Assembly: GCF_900129085.1 (NCBI RefSeq)
Contig: NZ_FQUF01000017.1
Coordinates: forward strand, 1-55,865
DNA length: 55,865 nucleotides
From: Atopostipes suicloacalis DSM 15692
GTDB lineage: Bacteria > Bacillota > Bacilli > Lactobacillales > Carnobacteriaceae_A
Direction: 5' to 3'
Shown here: positions 47,295 to 55,583 of the stretch, in pieces
How positions within the stretch are numbered: the first letter of the stretch is position 1
Layout: every line of letters begins with the position of its first letter
The notes under the pieces: generated by a model
What the model was told of the DNA's origin: nothing
The model's database searches: none
Seen by the model: the letters and a program-made list of their open reading frames with translations, nothing else
Position numbers and translations under genes: made by a program

Positions 47295-48240
47295 ACGTTT
47301 GCACTCCTAGCGAATGAATCCAGACATCAACAGCCCCAGCATCGAGTAGGGATTTAGCAATATTTTCGGCCGTTTCTGGTAAATCCGCAAGAGCGATCAT
47401 ACAGCCTCCGCGTCCACCACCTGTAAGTTTGGCACCTAAAGCCCCATGACGATTGGCTGTATTTACGAATAAATCAAGAGTTTTATTACTGACCGTAAGT
47501 TTTTCTAAACGAAGTTGCGCTTCAGAAAGGATCTTTCCTAAACCTTTCATATCTTTGTCTTCAATCTTTTTTCGTGCTTGGTTCGTTAATTCCCCAAGTT
47601 CCGAAATCATTGCTTTCGCACACGTTTTTACATCCGCGACTAATGTCCCTACATCGGTAACGGCTACTCCCGTTTCCCCATATTGTCCCGTATCGGCAAC
47701 AATCAGGTAACCCGGTAACTCAACTTTGAAAAACTCAGCGCCTTGATTTTTGACAAAATATACCGATTCTTCTGAGCGAACGACTTTTGCATCGAGACCG
47801 CTTGGATTTCCATGCGCAACCATTTCAGAAATGGACACAAAATCATTTAATAATTCATCAGTTAATTCCGCATCAAAATAATTAAATAGAGCACGAACTA
47901 AAGCCGTAGCTACAGCCGCGCTAGATCCCATTCCACGTTCTGCAGGAATATTGCTAGTAATTTTGATATGCATATTATCTGGCCTTGTTTCAAAATGAAG
48001 ACAAACGGCTTCTAAAGTTTTTATTAAATTATTTAGCGTTTTTGGTGCGTCGGTTAATTTTCCTGTGTGATAAATACTATCAATAGTACTTTCACCCAAG
48101 ATGTGTTCAATCGTTACTTTTACATTTGCTGAAGTAAACGGAATAGCAATTGCGGGTTCATTATGCACGACAGCATGTTCACCGATCAAAATTATTTTTC
48201 CATGAGCATGCCCAGATGCTGTATTTGATAGAACCTTCAT
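47287..48240 (-). CDS. mvaK1: Mevalonate kinase
   Basis: First gene of the operon; phosphorylates mevalonate. GHMP motifs are GKIILIGEHAVVHNEPAIAIP, RGMGSSAAVATALV and KLTGGGRGGC. ATG at 48240 (317 residues) follows AGGAGGT. A frame continuing 28 codons upstream runs into the promoter and is unlikely to be used. The promoter lies in the 204-bp divergent gap shared with coaA (TATACT/TATAAT near 48290-48300 on the minus strand). The upper-pathway genes mvaS and mvaE are not in the window. Confidence 0.96.
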   Translation of the reverse strand: MKVLSNTASGHAHGKIILIGEHAVVHNEPAIAIPFTSANVKVTIEHILGESTIDSIYHTGKLTDAPKTLNNLIKTLEAVCLHFETRPDNMHIKITSNIPAERGMGSSAAVATALVRALFNYFDAELTDELLNDFVSISEMVAHGNPSGLDAKVVRSEESVYFVKNQGAEFFKVELPGYLIVADTGQYGETGVAVTDVGTLVADVKTCAKAMISELGELTNQARKKIEDKDMKGLGKILSEAQLRLEKLTVSNKTLDLFVNTANRHGALGAKLTGGGRGGCMIALADLPETAENIAKSLLDAGAVDVWIHSLGVQTYD

Positions 48241-48444
48241 ATTTACCTCCTGTTTATTAAAAAAACGAAAAAATATATTTCTCATCTTTATTATTATAGT
48301 ATAATTACTCTCGTACTTTAACATATTATCATTTGAACCTTAAAAATGTTTTAAGAAATGAAAGAAAATTCGTTTCAAGATACTCATTTTCCGCTTTTTT
48401 TGTTACACTATAATGGCGATTAACAGGGGGACGGGAGGAAGACA

Positions 48445-49368
48445 ATGCAAAAATCGAATACTTTTTATATATTCGATCGAGAAGATTGGAAATCTTTAAA
48501 TACTGCCGAGAACTTCTCAATGACCGATGAAGAATTAGAAGCGTTGAGTGCCTTGAATGATAACGTTTCGCTTAAAGACGTACGTGAAATATATGTACCT
48601 CTCGCATCGATTTTAGACGTATTTATAAAAAGTTATAATAAAGAACAAGAGCAATTAAGAAAATTACTAAATACCCCACAAAAAAGAGCACCTTATATTA
48701 TTGGTATTGCTGGGAGTGTAGCGGTTGGAAAAAGTACATTAGCGCGGTTACTCCAAACAATCCTTGCGCAATATTATAAAGATCAGCAGGTTGATTTGAT
48801 CACAACGGATGGTTTTTTGTATCCTAATGAAATACTAGAAGAAAAAGGAATCATGAATCGAAAAGGATTTCCTGAAAGTTATGATATGCATCGATTGATT
48901 ACTTTTATGGGGGATGTAAAAAGCGGAAAAGTTAAGGTGCAAGTCCCAAAATATTCACATAATATTTATGATATTGTACCTGGACAATTTCAGATGATTG
49001 ACCAACCCGATATTTTGATCGTGGAAGGAATCAATACTTTGCAATTACCTGCCAATGAAAAAATTTATGCGAGTGATTTTTTTGATTTTAGTTTTTATGT
49101 AGATGCTGAACCGGAAAATGTCGAAAAATGGTACTTGCAGCGATTTGGAATTTTAGTCGATACGGCCTTTAAAGACCCAACGAATTATTATAACCGATTC
49201 ACAGACATTGATCGGGTGGAAGCTTTTGATTTTGCACAGAGTGTGTGGAAAGAAGTAAATCTTAGAAATTTGGTTGACTATATTTTACCCACACGTTTTC
49301 GAGCAGATGCTATAATACATAAGACAACCGATCACTATATCGACCAAATCTTACTTCGTAAACACTAA
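48445..49368 (+). CDS. coaA: Pantothenate kinase, type I
   Basis: Commits pantothenate to coenzyme A synthesis. The 307 residues contain Walker A GIAGSVAVGKST at 87-98, TTDGFLYP, RKGFPESYD and the conserved VEGINTLQ, as in the E. coli-type enzyme. A GGGAGGA site precedes the ATG and TATAAT near 48409 gives a likely -10. It is divergent from mvaK1 and 41 bp before guaA. Confidence 0.96.
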   Translation: MQKSNTFYIFDREDWKSLNTAENFSMTDEELEALSALNDNVSLKDVREIYVPLASILDVFIKSYNKEQEQLRKLLNTPQKRAPYIIGIAGSVAVGKSTLARLLQTILAQYYKDQQVDLITTDGFLYPNEILEEKGIMNRKGFPESYDMHRLITFMGDVKSGKVKVQVPKYSHNIYDIVPGQFQMIDQPDILIVEGINTLQLPANEKIYASDFFDFSFYVDAEPENVEKWYLQRFGILVDTAFKDPTNYYNRFTDIDRVEAFDFAQSVWKEVNLRNLVDYILPTRFRADAIIHKTTDHYIDQILLRKH

Positions 49369-49409
49369 TGAAAGATTGAGTTACTCAATAAACTGGAGGT
49401 TTTTATAAA

Positions 49410-50963
49410 ATGGATGAATTAGTCACAAAAAATGTACCGACACTAGCCGTCATTGATTTTGGAAGTCAGTTTAATCAAGTCATTGCGCGAAGAGTTCGTG
49501 AACTAGGCGTATATTCTGAATTGTTTCCATACAATGTTTCAATGGAGACTTTAAAAGAGAATAATGTTCAAGGGCTAATTTTTACAGGTGGCCCAAGACG
49601 AGTTTTACATGCGGATGCTTTTAAGGTAGATCCTGCGATATATGAACTAGGTTTACCTATTTTAGCGATTGATTATGGCGCACAATTAATGGTCGACCAA
49701 CTTGGTGGAATGGTCAAAGAAGTTGAACATAGCGAAACAGAAGTTGCAACGCTAAACCTTTTAGAGACTGATAATTCCCTATTTAAAGGTTTAAATGCTG
49801 AAGAAAAAGTTTGGCAAAGTGTTAGCGATCAAATTGCAGCTTTACCTGAAGGATTTGAAGTGATAGCGAATGCAGACCATGATGAAAATGCCGTAATTTT
49901 CAATAAAGAAAAGAGCTTTTATGGGGTTCAATTCCATCCAGAAACGGGTCAGACGGAAAAAGGGAAACAACTTATCGAAAACTTCGTAAAAGATATTTGT
50001 GGGTTTGCAGGTGACTGGGATATGGGTCAATTCATCGACTTAGAAGTTGAGAAAATCCGCAAACAAGTGGGCGATAAAAAAGTCTTACTTGGGTTATCAG
50101 GAGGCGTAGATTCTTCTGTGACAGGTGTTTTACTAAACAAAGCCATTGGGGATCAGCTCGTCTGTATCTTTGTAGACCATGGCTTACTTCGTAAAAACGA
50201 AGCGGAACAAGTGATGGAAAACTTGTCTGGTAAATTTGGACTAAATATTGTGCATGTTGAAGCCCAAGACCGTTACCTTTCAAAACTAGTAGGTGTAAGT
50301 GATCCAGAAGAAAAACGAAAAGTCATCGGAAACGAATTTATCGAAGTCTTTAGTGATGAAGCCCGTAGATTGGATGGAGTAGAGTTCTTAGCTCAAGGAA
50401 CTTTGTACACAGACATTATTGAAAGTGGTACAGAAACAGCTGAAACTATTAAATCTCACCATAATGTGGGAGGACTTCCTGAAGATTTAGAATTCGAATT
50501 AATTGAGCCAATGAATACATTGTTTAAAGATGAAGTTCGAGCATTAGGCGAAGAACTCGGTATGCCCGCCGATTTAGTATGGCGTCAACCTTTCCCAGGA
50601 CCAGGATTGGGTGTCCGTGTATTAGGAGAAATCACTCGTGAAAAATTAGAAGTGGTTCGTGAAAGTGACGCCATTTTACGAGAAGAAATTAAAAATGCAG
50701 GACTTGAACGAGATATTTGGCAATACTTCACAGTATTACCAGGATTTAAAACAGTTGGTGTAACAGATGATAAACGAACTTATGACTACACCATTGGAAT
50801 TCGTGCCATTAACTCAGTTGACGGAGTAACCGCTGATTGGGCAAGAATCCCATTAGACTTACTGGATAAAATTTCTAAACGAATTACAAATGAAGTGGAC
50901 GGGATTAACCGCGTCGTGTATGATATCACCAGCAAGCCGCCAGCAACGGTAGAGTGGGAGTAG
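49410..50963 (+). CDS. guaA: GMP synthase GuaA with a degenerate glutaminase domain
   Basis: Converts XMP to GMP using ATP and ammonia. The synthetase half is normal: P-loop GLSGGVDSS (228-236), [37 protein letters not shown] and the C terminus [12 protein letters not shown]. The N-terminal class I amidotransferase domain is not. Where homologues read GICYGMQ with the nucleophile Cys, this protein reads AIDYGAQ, with Asp88. The usual MSHGD loop is QSVSD (136-140) and REYG is lost, while HPE with His176 and Glu178 remains. It should therefore not hydrolyse glutamine and would need free or delivered ammonia. The 3' end carries an integration site. Confidence 0.96.
   Translation: MDELVTKNVPTLAVIDFGSQFNQVIARRVRELGVYSELFPYNVSMETLKENNVQGLIFTGGPRRVLHADAFKVDPAIYELGLPILAIDYGAQLMVDQLGGMVKEVEHSETEVATLNLLETDNSLFKGLNAEEKVWQSVSDQIAALPEGFEVIANADHDENAVIFNKEKSFYGVQFHPETGQTEKGKQLIENFVKDICGFAGDWDMGQFIDLEVEKIRKQVGDKKVLLGLSGGVDSSVTGVLLNKAIGDQLVCIFVDHGLLRKNEAEQVMENLSGKFGLNIVHVEAQDRYLSKLVGVSDPEEKRKVIGNEFIEVFSDEARRLDGVEFLAQGTLYTDIIESGTETAETIKSHHNVGGLPEDLEFELIEPMNTLFKDEVRALGEELGMPADLVWRQPFPGPGLGVRVLGEITREKLEVVRESDAILREEIKNAGLERDIWQYFTVLPGFKTVGVTDDKRTYDYTIGIRAINSVDGVTADWARIPLDLLDKISKRITNEVDGINRVVYDITSKPPATVEWE
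50952..50962 (+). mobile_element. Attachment site (left junction) of a guaA-specific integrative element
   Basis: GAGTGGGAGTA overlaps the last codons of guaA. Tn5801-type elements use an 11-bp GAGTGGGAATA core at the guaA 3' end, so this is a one-base variant. The integrase gene starts on the other side, 68 bp away, reading towards guaA. The stop codon of guaA is kept. The matching right junction must lie beyond the window. Confidence 0.8.
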
Positions 50964-50972
50964 TTACAGGAG

Positions 50973-51011
50973 AGCTTCAAACCCTTATATAACAAGGGTT
51001 TGGAGCTTTTA
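50973..51011. terminator. Terminator between guaA and int
   Basis: AGCTTCAAACCCTT pairs with AAGGGTTTGGAGCT (one G-U pair) around a 7-nt loop with T4 after it. It lies inside the element and can serve guaA, replacing the native terminator. Confidence 0.88.
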
Positions 51012-51030
51012 CTTTTTAAAAATTGCACTC

Positions 51031-52224
51031 TCATTGCACTATTTTAATTTTTTTATTCCTTATATAATCTACAGTAAATTGATTTTTAGGAGAAGAATCA
51101 TAGTTTTGTTTTGCTTCTTTAAAGGTAATAACTCCATTTAACTTATTCGCTACTTCAAAATTACTGTTAGGATAAAGATGTCCATAAGTTCCTAATGTCG
51201 TTTGAATATCTTCATGTCCTAAACGGTCTTTAATGATAAGAGGATTTTCTCCCATACTGATTAATAATGAAGCGTGGGAGTGACGCAATCCGTGAATTGT
51301 GATTCTATGAACACCTGCCAATTTAGCATATCGGTCAATTGCATGAGCGAGAGTATGCTTCTGTGTAGGAATACCATTATAACTCATTACAAAGTTTGTT
51401 TTGATTAAGTTTTGCTGGATATTCTTCCATTCTGATAAGAAATTTAAAGTACCCTCATCTAATACAATACTGCGGACACTTGACTTTGTTTTCGGTTCAA
51501 CAAAACGATAATTTGTTTGATTTTTATAGTAAAGATTTTTATTAATAGTCAGTACTCCTGAATCAAAATCAATATCTTCCCACTGGATGGCAGCAGCTTC
51601 ACCAATTCTCATTCCTGTCATAAACAAGAACCATAGAGAAATAAAAAGAAAATGTTGGTAGTAATCTTCTTTATAAATCAAAGAAATTATCTTTTCAAAT
51701 TCTTCTTTTGTCCAAAATTCTATCTTGGGTTTTTGTTTTTTTACATTACCTATAATTTTAGACGGGTTGGTTGTTGTAATACCTAGTACAATTGCTCTAT
51801 CCATAGCAATGGAAAATAGCCCTTGAACCGCTCTTACATAGGAAGATTTGAGATTCTTTGATAGTTTCAATTGCCAATTCTGTACGTGAATTGGTTCAAT
51901 ATCAGAAACTGCCATTTTGTAAAAGTAAGGAAAATGCTTATTAACACTTGGTAAGCGATTCTCATAAGTTCTTAGTTTTACTTGCGTTTTATACCAAGGA
52001 AGAAATATTTCTAAAATGTAATCTTCAAACATCATTTTATCTTTAGTTTCGCTCAATTCTTCTGGTTTCATTAGAATTAGCTTTGAGTATTCTTCTCTTG
52101 CTTCTTTTTTAGTAGTGAAACCACTACGATATTTCTGTATCTTTTTTCCCGTGAAATCGTAACCTAAATTTGCACGAAAATAATATGTTCCATTCTTTGC
52201 TTTTTTAATTGGGTCTTTAGCCAT
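51031..52224 (-). CDS. int: Tyrosine recombinase (integrase) of the element
   Basis: Site-specific recombinase of the Tn916/Tn5801 type, 397 residues. An N-terminal arm-binding domain (about 1-55, NGTYYFRANLG) is followed by a SAM-like core-binding domain (about 65-165) and the catalytic domain. The catalytic set is complete: Arg206 in GMRIGE, a Lys near 245, His311 and Arg314 in HGLRHSHAS, His337 in LGHED, and nucleophile Tyr347 in LGTYGHL. Its position next to guaA supports guaA-site specificity. Confidence 0.94.
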   Translation of the reverse strand: MAKDPIKKAKNGTYYFRANLGYDFTGKKIQKYRSGFTTKKEAREEYSKLILMKPEELSETKDKMMFEDYILEIFLPWYKTQVKLRTYENRLPSVNKHFPYFYKMAVSDIEPIHVQNWQLKLSKNLKSSYVRAVQGLFSIAMDRAIVLGITTTNPSKIIGNVKKQKPKIEFWTKEEFEKIISLIYKEDYYQHFLFISLWFLFMTGMRIGEAAAIQWEDIDFDSGVLTINKNLYYKNQTNYRFVEPKTKSSVRSIVLDEGTLNFLSEWKNIQQNLIKTNFVMSYNGIPTQKHTLAHAIDRYAKLAGVHRITIHGLRHSHASLLISMGENPLIIKDRLGHEDIQTTLGTYGHLYPNSNFEVANKLNGVITFKEAKQNYDSSPKNQFTVDYIRNKKIKIVQ

Positions 52225-52250
52225 AGTTTTTACTCCTTACCGTGCAAAAA

Positions 52251-52451
52251 CTAATCAGACCTGTTTTCATTTGAAAACTTAATTCCAAGAATTTCTTCTA
52301 CAGCTTCACGAGGGACTCTATCCAATTTTCTGGATTCATAGTAAGAATGTCCTTTAGTAATCATTAATTCTTTTGCTTTTTTTATAATATCAGCCGAAAA
52401 AGAAGTTCCATATCCTAGCTCAATCAAGTCTTTTTTAGTGATTGTTACCAT
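52251..52451 (-). CDS. xis: DUF3173 small protein, probable excisionase/directionality factor
   Basis: A 66-residue basic protein with a predicted helix-turn-helix; the segment LIELGYGTSFSADIIKKAKE is typical of DUF3173. It lies 26 bp upstream of int on the same strand, where Tn916-like elements keep xis. AGGAG stands before the ATG. The excisionase role is inferred from position and family. Confidence 0.78.
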   Translation of the reverse strand: MVTITKKDLIELGYGTSFSADIIKKAKELMITKGHSYYESRKLDRVPREAVEEILGIKFSNENRSD

Positions 52452-52542
52452 AAATACTCCTTTCCATTATAGGCTAGGAAAAATCCAATATTCACCTATA
52501 ATTATATCAAAGATTTTATAATAATGTAGTTATAAAAATAAC

Positions 52543-52940
52543 CCGAGTAATCGAACAGCTTTAGCAAAGCTCACGGGAATTTTACCCCTGCATGGTTCTC
52601 ATGTAGCCGCACCCATTGCCTGCGACGCTTTTAACGCTCGGACTGTGGCTATACGGGAGTATCATTATCACGATAAGAAAGTCATGGCTACAATCCTGCA
52701 AAAGATTGCTCACGGATCACTAACATGAACCGCTCGCTATCTTGATAGGTCATGGCGTATTAGTCCGTTGGCTTTTTTCTTATCGAAATGTATTCGATTA
52801 CTTTATTAAGTTGTCAAAGAACTATGGCTCGTTAGCCTATCAAAACATACTGAAAAAGCAATATGTTTTGATTGAGTAACAAACCCTCTCTACTCGGGAA
52901 GCGTGGAACTTAATAGCACACTTCCACGAAAAGAGAGTGG
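52543..52940 (-). ncRNA. Conserved-looking non-coding segment with dense inverted repeats
   Basis: Almost 500 bp between xis and orf8 have no long frame but several hairpins. These are CCCG...CGGG enclosing AGCTTT/AAAGCT (52543-52578), an 11-bp perfect ATCAAAACATA/TATGTTTTGAT (52839-52872), and CGTGGAA/TTCCACG within CTCTC/GAGAG (52886-52938). The middle part is richer in G and C than its flanks. Minus-strand reading frames there are at most about 20 codons. The segment corresponds in position to the orf10 region of Tn916. I cannot tell a structured RNA from cis-acting DNA. Confidence 0.5.
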
Positions 52941-52943
52941 GTA

Positions 52944-53174
52944 TTATTTAATTTCAAATGCTAAAATCTTTGTAATCAATCTTGTTTCCATTCTTCCTCG
53001 TAAGACTTCATCAACGACCATACTTTGATGTCCGTATTCGTCTTTCATTAGGCGTAGGGAACGTTTAGCAATATAACCCTTATAATACTTTAGAATATGA
53101 TTGAGTGCTTCTGTATCGCCATCTGTGGCCTTTACAATTAAGGAAAAAGGAATCATCTGATAAGCTTTTCTCAT
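52944..53174 (-). CDS. Tn916 Orf8-like helix-turn-helix protein
   Basis: A 76-residue protein beginning MRKAYQMIPFSLIVKATDGD, with DTEALNHILKYYKGYI resembling Tn916 Orf8 and the helix-turn-helix protein often paired with the element's sigma-like factor. It lies 1 bp downstream of the orf7 frame on the same strand, so the two are co-expressed. In Tn916 orf7 and orf8 are needed for activation of the transfer and excision genes. Confidence 0.85.
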   Translation of the reverse strand: MRKAYQMIPFSLIVKATDGDTEALNHILKYYKGYIAKRSLRLMKDEYGHQSMVVDEVLRGRMETRLITKILAFEIK

Positions 53175-53175
53175 T

Positions 53176-53598
53176 TTATTCTTCCTCCATAAATTTCTTA
53201 ATGTAATCTAGTCCGCTTGTCCTATGTCTATAAACTGTGGAGCGATTTAATTTCAATAATTCAGCAATTTCAGAATCACTCATGTCCATAAAATAATACA
53301 TCAGTAGAATTTCACGTTTCCTTTCTGGCAACTCACGTAATGCTTCACTCAATAAGTCATGTTCTATACCTACGGTTATCCCATTGAGTGTACAAATTTG
53401 AAAATCCGTTGTCTCGTTTCTGTTATCTAGTGTGAAAAATTGACTGACAATATGATCTCCTACATCTGAAAATGAAATCTCATGTTTTGAAAGTCTGGAA
53501 AGATATTTATAATAATCTTTTCGTTCATCTTCCATAGCTCGTTTACAAATATAATCAAACTGATTCTCGATTGTGGTTTGGAAAGTAGATGGCTTCAT
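53176..53598 (-). CDS. Tn916 Orf7-like sigma-70 family regulator
   Basis: A 140-residue ECF-like sigma factor of the conjugative-transposon type. The N-terminal PSTFQTTIENQFDYICKRA matches Tn916 Orf7 closely. The C-terminal region-4 helix-turn-helix is MDMSDSEIAELLKLNRST. AAGGGGGTGAG precedes the ATG. The upstream frame continuing to 53896 is discussed separately and probably not real. It should drive transcription through orf8, xis and int. Confidence 0.9.
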   Translation of the reverse strand: MKPSTFQTTIENQFDYICKRAMEDERKDYYKYLSRLSKHEISFSDVGDHIVSQFFTLDNRNETTDFQICTLNGITVGIEHDLLSEALRELPERKREILLMYYFMDMSDSEIAELLKLNRSTVYRHRTSGLDYIKKFMEEE

Positions 53599-54455
53599 AG
53601 CTTCTCACCCCCTTTCTTGTCGTAAAAGGAAGTGAGCTTGTATCTCTATCTCCCTTCACACTTAGTCCCGACAGGAAAGAGGGATTTGTTGCATAAATAG
53701 TTGAAAATCTTTGAAATAAATGATTTAACAACAAAAAAAGCACGTAAGCAGATTGATTTATCTGTTTACATGCTTTATTATTTCTTTCAATTTGACACGA
53801 AAATTCACGTTGATAGTTATATTTATCTATAAATGATAGATAATTGTTTTTAATAATAACACTAAGAAAGAATTGAAAATAATTAGTATATTTCATGGCA
53901 ACTTAACCTCCAATAGTCGCCATTTAAATACTAATATCTTAAAGAAATTACTTTTCTATCAAAAGTTAGATAACATAAAAATGATGACTTTTAAACCGTC
54001 ATTTTAAAGTAATTAATACTTTTTTTCATAAAAAGGCCTACTGAATTACATTTTTTATTACCAGTGGTAGTACTTTTATAATGATCTGTTAGCAAAAATT
54101 TGAGATTTAATAATAATATGGATATTTTTTTTCTTTTGATTTCTTTGGAACCCTTAATAATTAATTTTTCATCGATTTTCGTTCGTGAATACATGTTATA
54201 ATAACTATAACTAATAACGTAACGTGACTGGCAAGAGATATTTTTAAAACAATGAATAGGTTTACACTTACTTTAGTTTTATGGAAATGAAAGATCATAT
54301 CATATATAATCTAGAATAAAATTAACTAAAATAATTATTATCTAGATAAAAAATTTAGAAGCCAATGAAATCTATAAATAAACTAAATTAAGTTTATTTA
54401 ATTAACAACTATGGATATAAAATAGGTACTAATCAAAATAGTGAGGAGGATATAT
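53599..54455. other. Junction and regulatory region between orf7 and aad9
   Basis: About 850 bp without a supported gene. The first 80 bp (to about 53685) belong with orf7. After that, base composition drops and the sequence appears to belong to the aad9 module. A minus-strand terminator-like hairpin is at 53737-53776 (AAAGCACGTAAGCAGAT with ATCTGTTTACATGCTTT, T7 on the minus strand). The last 280 bp (from about 54173) are the well-known long upstream region of the enterococcal spectinomycin gene, with TATAAT near 54202. Tn916 orf9 is not present. Confidence 0.6.
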
Positions 54456-55208
54456 TTGAATACATACGAACAAATTAATAAAGTGAAAAAAATACTTCGG
54501 AAACATTTAAAAAATAACCTTATTGGTACTTACATGTTTGGATCAGGAGTTGAGAGTGGACTAAAACCAAATAGTGATCTTGACTTTTTAGTCGTCGTAT
54601 CTGAACCATTGACAGATCAAAGTAAAGAAATACTTATACAAAAAATTAGACCTATTTCAAAAAAAATAGGAGATAAAAGCAACTTACGATATATTGAATT
54701 AACAATTATTATTCAGCAAGAAATGGTACCGTGGAATCATCCTCCCAAACAAGAATTTATTTATGGAGAATGGTTACAAGAGCTTTATGAACAAGGATAC
54801 ATTCCTCAGAAGGAATTAAATTCAGATTTAACCATAATGCTTTACCAAGCAAAACGAAAAAATAAAAGAATATACGGAAATTATGACTTAGAGGAATTAC
54901 TACCTGATATTCCATTTTCTGATGTGAGAAGAGCCATTATGGATTCGTCAGAGGAATTAATAGATAATTATCAGGATGATGAAACCAACTCTATATTAAC
55001 TTTATGCCGTATGATTTTAACTATGGACACGGGTAAAATCATACCAAAAGATATTGCGGGAAATGCAGTGGCTGAATCTTCTCCATTAGAACATAGGGAG
55101 AGAATTTTGTTAGCAGTTCGTAGTTATCTTGGAGAGAATATTGAATGGACTAATGAAAATGTAAATTTAACTATAAACTATTTAAATAACAGATTAAAAA
55201 AATTATAA
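54456..55208 (+). CDS. aad9: Spectinomycin 9-adenylyltransferase
   Basis: Inactivates spectinomycin by adenylating its 9-hydroxyl. The 250 residues carry the nucleotidyltransferase motif GSGVESGLKPNSDLDFLVVV with catalytic Asp residues, and IYGEWLQELYEQG. The protein and its flanks look the same as the aad9 (spc) gene first described on an enterococcal plasmid and widely used as a marker in Gram-positive vectors. The start is TTG at 54456, since GAGGAGG is 6 nt upstream; the GTG at 54441 overlaps that site. It is cargo within the integrative element. Confidence 0.95.
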   Translation: MNTYEQINKVKKILRKHLKNNLIGTYMFGSGVESGLKPNSDLDFLVVVSEPLTDQSKEILIQKIRPISKKIGDKSNLRYIELTIIIQQEMVPWNHPPKQEFIYGEWLQELYEQGYIPQKELNSDLTIMLYQAKRKNKRIYGNYDLEELLPDIPFSDVRRAIMDSSEELIDNYQDDETNSILTLCRMILTMDTGKIIPKDIAGNAVAESSPLEHRERILLAVRSYLGENIEWTNENVNLTINYLNNRLKKL

Positions 55209-55212
55209 AAAA

Positions 55213-55251
55213 ATTGAAAAAATGGTGGAAACACTTTTTTCAATTTTTTTG
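55213..55251 (+). terminator. Terminator of aad9
   Basis: AAAATTGAAAAAA and TTTTTTCAATTTTT pair around a short centre (TGGTGGAAACAC) and a T run follows. Confidence 0.85.
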
Positions 55252-55318
55252 TTTTATTATTTAATATTTGGGAAATATTCATTCTAATTGGTGATCAGAT
55301 TTTAGAAAACAATAAACC

Positions 55319-55350
55319 CTTGCATATGACGCGACGTAATATGTTTTAAT
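55319..55350 (+). promoter_or_regulatory. MerR-type promoter and operator
   Basis: TTGCAT and TTTAAT lie about 19 bp apart. The spacer holds an imperfect palindrome, CATATGACG...CGTAATATG. An overlong spacer with a dyad inside it is the hallmark of MerR-activated promoters, here in front of the merR fragment. Confidence 0.65.
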
Positions 55351-55370
55351 AATGATAAGGAGGTTATACT

Positions 55371-55583
55371 ATGACTGAAAAAATTTATTTTGTAGGAGAA
55401 TTAGCTGAAATTTCAGGCACTACCATTAGAGCAATTCAATATTACGATAAAATAGGTTTATTAAAGGCGAATAGACAAGAAAGTAGCAAAAAAAGATACT
55501 ATACTAAAAAAGACTTAATAAAACTTCAGCAGATATTATTTTACAAAAAGTTAGGTGTTCCTTTAAATATGAAGATTGTATAA
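55371..55583 (+). pseudogene. MerR-family regulator, truncated after the DNA-binding domain
   Basis: Seventy codons encode a MerR winged helix-turn-helix: FVGELAEISGTTIRAIQYYD, then the wing ending in KKRYYTKKDL. The sensor domain is missing. Similarity ends at about PLNMK, where the IS30-like sequence starts, so the gene was probably cut by that insertion. AAGGAGG precedes the ATG. The regulated effector is unknown. Confidence 0.75.

Noticed and set aside
48241-48324. N-terminal extension of mevalonate kinase
   Set aside because: It lies upstream of an AGGAGGT and ATG at the family start and runs through the promoter.
53680-53720. Terminal repeat of an IS6-like element (TTTGTTGCATAAAT)
   Set aside because: It resembles such ends only partly, no transposase is adjacent, and no matching second end was found.
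53991-54194. 67-codon minus-strand frame upstream of aad9
   Set aside because: Lysine- and isoleucine-rich, with no good ribosome-binding site, and overlapping the known upstream region of aad9; likely an AT-rich chance frame.
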